Part shown: positions 4,501 to 7,154 of the stretch, piece by piece
Position numbering within the stretch: the stretch's first letter is position 1
How the letters are laid out: each line of letters opens with the position of its first letter
NCBI GenBank assembly: GCA_910578235.1
Contig: CAJTPP010000043.1
Location: 6,875-14,028, forward strand
Length of the DNA stretch: 7,154 bases
Direction: 5' to 3'
Origin: an uncultured Clostridia bacterium
GTDB lineage: Bacteria > Bacillota > Clostridia > UBA1381
Translations under genes and position numbers: made by a program
The notes under the pieces: model-generated
Seen by the model: the letters and a program-made list of their open reading frames with translations, nothing else
Told to the model about the DNA's origin: nothing
The model's database searches: none

Positions 4501-7154
4501 ATGAAGAAATTTTTAAGTATGGCGCTGTCAGCCGTCATGCTGTTATCAGCGTACGCGTTGCCTGTACACGCGGCAAACAATGATGAAAAGCCGACCGAAA
4601 CCGTCAGCTACACATATTCCGCCGGAAACGCGAAAACTTACACACGGGAAATGGAAAAACTCGGCCGCGGTCTTATCGCAATACGCACAAGCGACGGCGT
4701 ATATCTGAGCTGGCGTCTGCTTGACAGCGAAGACGCAGTTTTCGGCAGTTCTGAAAAAAATGTTTCATTCAATATCTATCGCGGCGATCAGAAAATCGAC
4801 ACTGTTGCAACAAAAACAAATTATACAGACAAAGTCTTTGGTTCCCGCTATTCCGTAGCTCCAGTGATTGACGGCGTTGAAGGCGAAAAATGCACTGATG
4901 TATCAGTTACAGATAATAGCTATTTTGATATTGATTTATCACAGCATAAACCCTCTCCCGCTTCACTGCCATCTTACAGAACTGTAAGCAAATGGAACTA
5001 TTTCACAGACAGTAACGGAGATATCCTCTATAAGAAAGACAGTAACGGAGAATACATACTCGATAACAAAGGCAATAAAATCGCCGTATCATGGAGAGAT
5101 GAAAATGTCGCATATAGGGATGTGGAATATACAATAGGCGACTGCTCCTGCGGAGATATTGACAACGACGGAGAATATGAAATCATCATAAAATGGGACT
5201 GCGGCGCTCAGGATAACTCATTTAACGGTGTCACCGGAAACGTGCTGCTTGACGCGTACAAAATGGACGGAACATTTTTATGGCGCATTGATTTAGGCAA
5301 AAACATCAGAGCCGGCGCTCATTATACACAATTCCTTGTATATGACTTTGACGGAGACGGAAAGGCAGAGATAACCTGTAAAACAGCTCCCGGTTCAAAG
5401 GACGGCATTGGCCAATATGTTACAAAAGCAAGCCATATTGAAAATATTAAATCCGCAAGCGATGAGATTAATAACACAGACTACAGAGATGATGGAGGAT
5501 ACATTTTAAACGGTGATGAATTTTTCACTATTTTTAACGGTCAAACAGGAGAAGCAATCGATACCATCTATTATCCCAATCAGCGTTTAAACGCAGATGT
5601 ATGGGGAGATACCTACGGCGGACGCGTTGACAGATTTACGGCTGATGTTGCCTATATGGACGGTGTAAAACCATATGCCGTATATATGCGCGGATACTAT
5701 ATGCGCCAAAACGGCAGAAACAGCGAGCGTCAGGCCGCATGCGCGGTTTCCTTCGACGGCTCACAGTTAAGCTGTGATTACAGTTTTGACACATATGATG
5801 TAAACAGCTATAGCTACAAAGCAAATTCCGACAGCTACGATACAAACGGCAATTACAAGGGCGTTAACGGATACAGAGAAAAAAATGAAATTTATGTCGG
5901 CCAGGGCAATCACAACTGCACTGTCGCCGATGTGGACAATGACGGAAAAGATGAGGTTATAACAGGCGCTCTGTGCTATGAGCTTGATAATAATATTCTG
6001 AAACCAAAATGGTGCACTTTCATGGAACACGGTGACGCTCTGCATATAGGAGACTATGATCCTACACATAAAGGCTTGGAATTCTTTACCGTTCATGAAG
6101 ATGCAGGTCCCAATACCCAAAGTGACAAAGTTGTTGAAATCAATTTTGGAATGTCCGTCATTGACGCCGAAACAGGCAAAATAATAAAACATTGGACTGC
6201 CGCAAAAGACACCGGCAGAGGTATGATGGCAAATGTCGGGGCCGGAGGTTATTATCAGGTTAACGCTGGGAATCAAGTCACCGCGCATATAGCAAACGGC
6301 GGATCAGACTTTACTGATATGAAAAGTACGCCGTTCAGTAATAATTTCCGTATATTCTGGGACGGTGATTTATATGACGAATTATTGGACGGTACAAATA
6401 TAACCTCATGGAACGGCAGATGGATGAATTCTGTTTTTAATTCTGCTGAATATGGATGTGTTTCCATTAACGGAACAAAATCTAACCCGGCACTGCAAGC
6501 TGATTTATTTGGCGACTGGCGCGAGGAGATCATATACCCTACTGCGGACAACAATGCTTTAAGAGTATTCACCACTGCCATACCGACAGAATACAAAATG
6601 AAAACTCTGATGCACGATCCCGTTTACCGAAGCGGCGTCGCGGCGGAACAGACGGCATATAACCAGCCGCCTCATATAGGCTTTTATATGGACGAGGAAA
6701 TACTGAAGGGCGGTGTAACTGAAATCAGCATAACGTCTCCGTCAAAAGACAAATATAAAATTGGTGAAAATCTTGATTTGTCAGACTGTACTGTGACAGC
6801 ATTATATGCCAACGGCACAAGCGAAACAGTTGACATCAAGGGCTGTCAAATCACAGGTCATAATCCATACAAAGACGGCAAACAGACGATTACCGTCACC
6901 TATCATGACAAAACTGTTTCTTTTGAAATAGAAGTACTTTCAGCCTTTACAATCAACAGATATGGTTTTATCACCGGCTACTACGGCAGCGACGAAAGCG
7001 TTATAATTCCCGAATATGTAGACGGTATTCCCGTAAAGGGCATTGATGATAATATTTTTGCTGACACTCCTGTCAAAGATGTTTACATTTACAATGATAT
7101 CAAGATAGACGACGGCACATTTCCCGGAGGAATTACTGTGCATTGCTTTGAAAA
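4501..7154 (+). CDS. Secreted PL11 rhamnogalacturonan lyase with Ig-like and BspA-type C-terminal domains, 3'-partial
   Basis: The frame is open from the ATG at 4501 to the right edge (884 codons visible). Signal peptide 1-24 (cleavage after PVHA). Residues about 51-730 match polysaccharide lyase family 11, the YesW/YesX type, which cleaves the rhamnogalacturonan I backbone of pectin by beta-elimination and folds as a calcium-binding eight-bladed propeller. Landmarks: GLIAIRTSDGVYLSWRLL (57-74), calcium-type loops DIDNDGEYE (219), DFDGDGKAE (282) and DVDNDGKDE (477), IRAGAHYTQF (269-278), GQGNHN (467-472), HGDALH (510), DTGRGM (570), GDWREE (671) and LMHDPVYR (703-710). Endo- versus exo-action cannot be told. 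An insert before residue 219 carries DSNG repeats. From about 739 to 813 comes a Big-type Ig-like domain (ITSPSKDKYKIGENLDLSDC, then QTITVTYHDK). From 816 a BspA-type leucine-rich repeat unit starts (ITGYYGSDESVIIPEYVDG), likely for surface or substrate binding. The end is missing. Extracellular, with its own promoter. Confidence 0.93.
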   Translation, partial: MKKFLSMALSAVMLLSAYALPVHAANNDEKPTETVSYTYSAGNAKTYTREMEKLGRGLIAIRTSDGVYLSWRLLDSEDAVFGSSEKNVSFNIYRGDQKIDTVATKTNYTDKVFGSRYSVAPVIDGVEGEKCTDVSVTDNSYFDIDLSQHKPSPASLPSYRTVSKWNYFTDSNGDILYKKDSNGEYILDNKGNKIAVSWRDENVAYRDVEYTIGDCSCGDIDNDGEYEIIIKWDCGAQDNSFNGVTGNVLLDAYKMDGTFLWRIDLGKNIRAGAHYTQFLVYDFDGDGKAEITCKTAPGSKDGIGQYVTKASHIENIKSASDEINNTDYRDDGGYILNGDEFFTIFNGQTGEAIDTIYYPNQRLNADVWGDTYGGRVDRFTADVAYMDGVKPYAVYMRGYYMRQNGRNSERQAACAVSFDGSQLSCDYSFDTYDVNSYSYKANSDSYDTNGNYKGVNGYREKNEIYVGQGNHNCTVADVDNDGKDEVITGALCYELDNNILKPKWCTFMEHGDALHIGDYDPTHKGLEFFTVHEDAGPNTQSDKVVEINFGMSVIDAETGKIIKHWTAAKDTGRGMMANVGAGGYYQVNAGNQVTAHIANGGSDFTDMKSTPFSNNFRIFWDGDLYDELLDGTNITSWNGRWMNSVFNSAEYGCVSINGTKSNPALQADLFGDWREEIIYPTADNNALRVFTTAIPTEYKMKTLMHDPVYRSGVAAEQTAYNQPPHIGFYMDEEILKGGVTEISITSPSKDKYKIGENLDLSDCTVTALYANGTSETVDIKGCQITGHNPYKDGKQTITVTYHDKTVSFEIEVLSAFTINRYGFITGYYGSDESVIIPEYVDGIPVKGIDDNIFADTPVKDVYIYNDIKIDDGTFPGGITVHCFE
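5007..5051 (+). repeat. Short in-frame direct repeat inside the PL11 gene
   Basis: The 15-base AGACAGTAACGGAGA occurs at 5007-5021 and again at 5037-5051, exactly 30 bases apart. It encodes TDSNGDILYK followed by KDSNGEYILD, with a looser NKGNK continuing. It lies in a segment that typical PL11 enzymes, as I recall them, lack, and could be a recent local duplication. Confidence 0.7.

Noticed and set aside
5767..6596. Leftward frames of 173 and 107 codons inside the PL11 gene
   Set aside because: The plus strand encodes the conserved PL11 domain across this region, so these are antisense shadows.

Overview
The window looks like a chromosomal segment of a low-to-medium GC Firmicute, most likely an anaerobic Clostridia-type gut or plant-biomass organism. 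The evidence is purine-rich AAGGAGG-like ribosome binding sites, sigma-A promoters with extended TGn -10 boxes, AT-rich intergenic DNA, many intrinsic terminators, and secreted proteins with Bacterial Ig-like and BspA-type repeats. A rhamnogalacturonan lyase points to growth on pectin. The species cannot be named from this sequence.

Layout from left to right. (1) Bases 2-1576 (+): 5'-truncated gene for an FAD-binding protein of the oleate hydratase / myosin-cross-reactive antigen family, apparently lacking the known catalytic residues. It ends at a bidirectional terminator (1598-1625). (2) Bases 1654-1914 (-): a small gene (86 aa) resembling the DUF6809-type family. (3) Bases 1948-2604 (-): three consecutive copies of a compact non-coding transcription unit. 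Each has its own sigma-A promoter, an RNA of about 150-180 nt that can fold into a two-helix pseudoknot, and an intrinsic terminator. The last copy sits directly upstream of the small gene. (4) Bases 2617-2659: terminator of the next leftward gene. (5) Bases 2692-4257 (-): exported, membrane-anchored protein with terpenoid-cyclase-like (alpha-alpha toroid) repeats. (6) Bases 4258-4500: divergent promoter region. (7) Bases 4501 to the right edge (+): secreted PL11 rhamnogalacturonan lyase followed by a Big-type Ig-like domain and the start of a BspA-like leucine-rich repeat domain; it runs off the window.

The most notable item is the triple RNA array. In all three copies the predicted start site falls on the first G of the first helix. 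The long helix changes sequence between copies while staying paired, which is direct covariation. Two A-C mismatches on the + strand become G-U pairs on the - strand, and a UUCG tetraloop plus U-tracts appear only on that strand, so the - strand is the transcribed one. The RNAs may be independent small RNAs. The last may also be a leader that controls read-through into the small gene. The layout (structured RNA repeats, terminator, small protein) recalls type III toxin-antitoxin loci in outline only, and no function can be assigned from sequence.

The two divergent secreted-protein genes on the right may be co-expressed for cell-surface polysaccharide use. The left-hand FAD protein seems unrelated to them.
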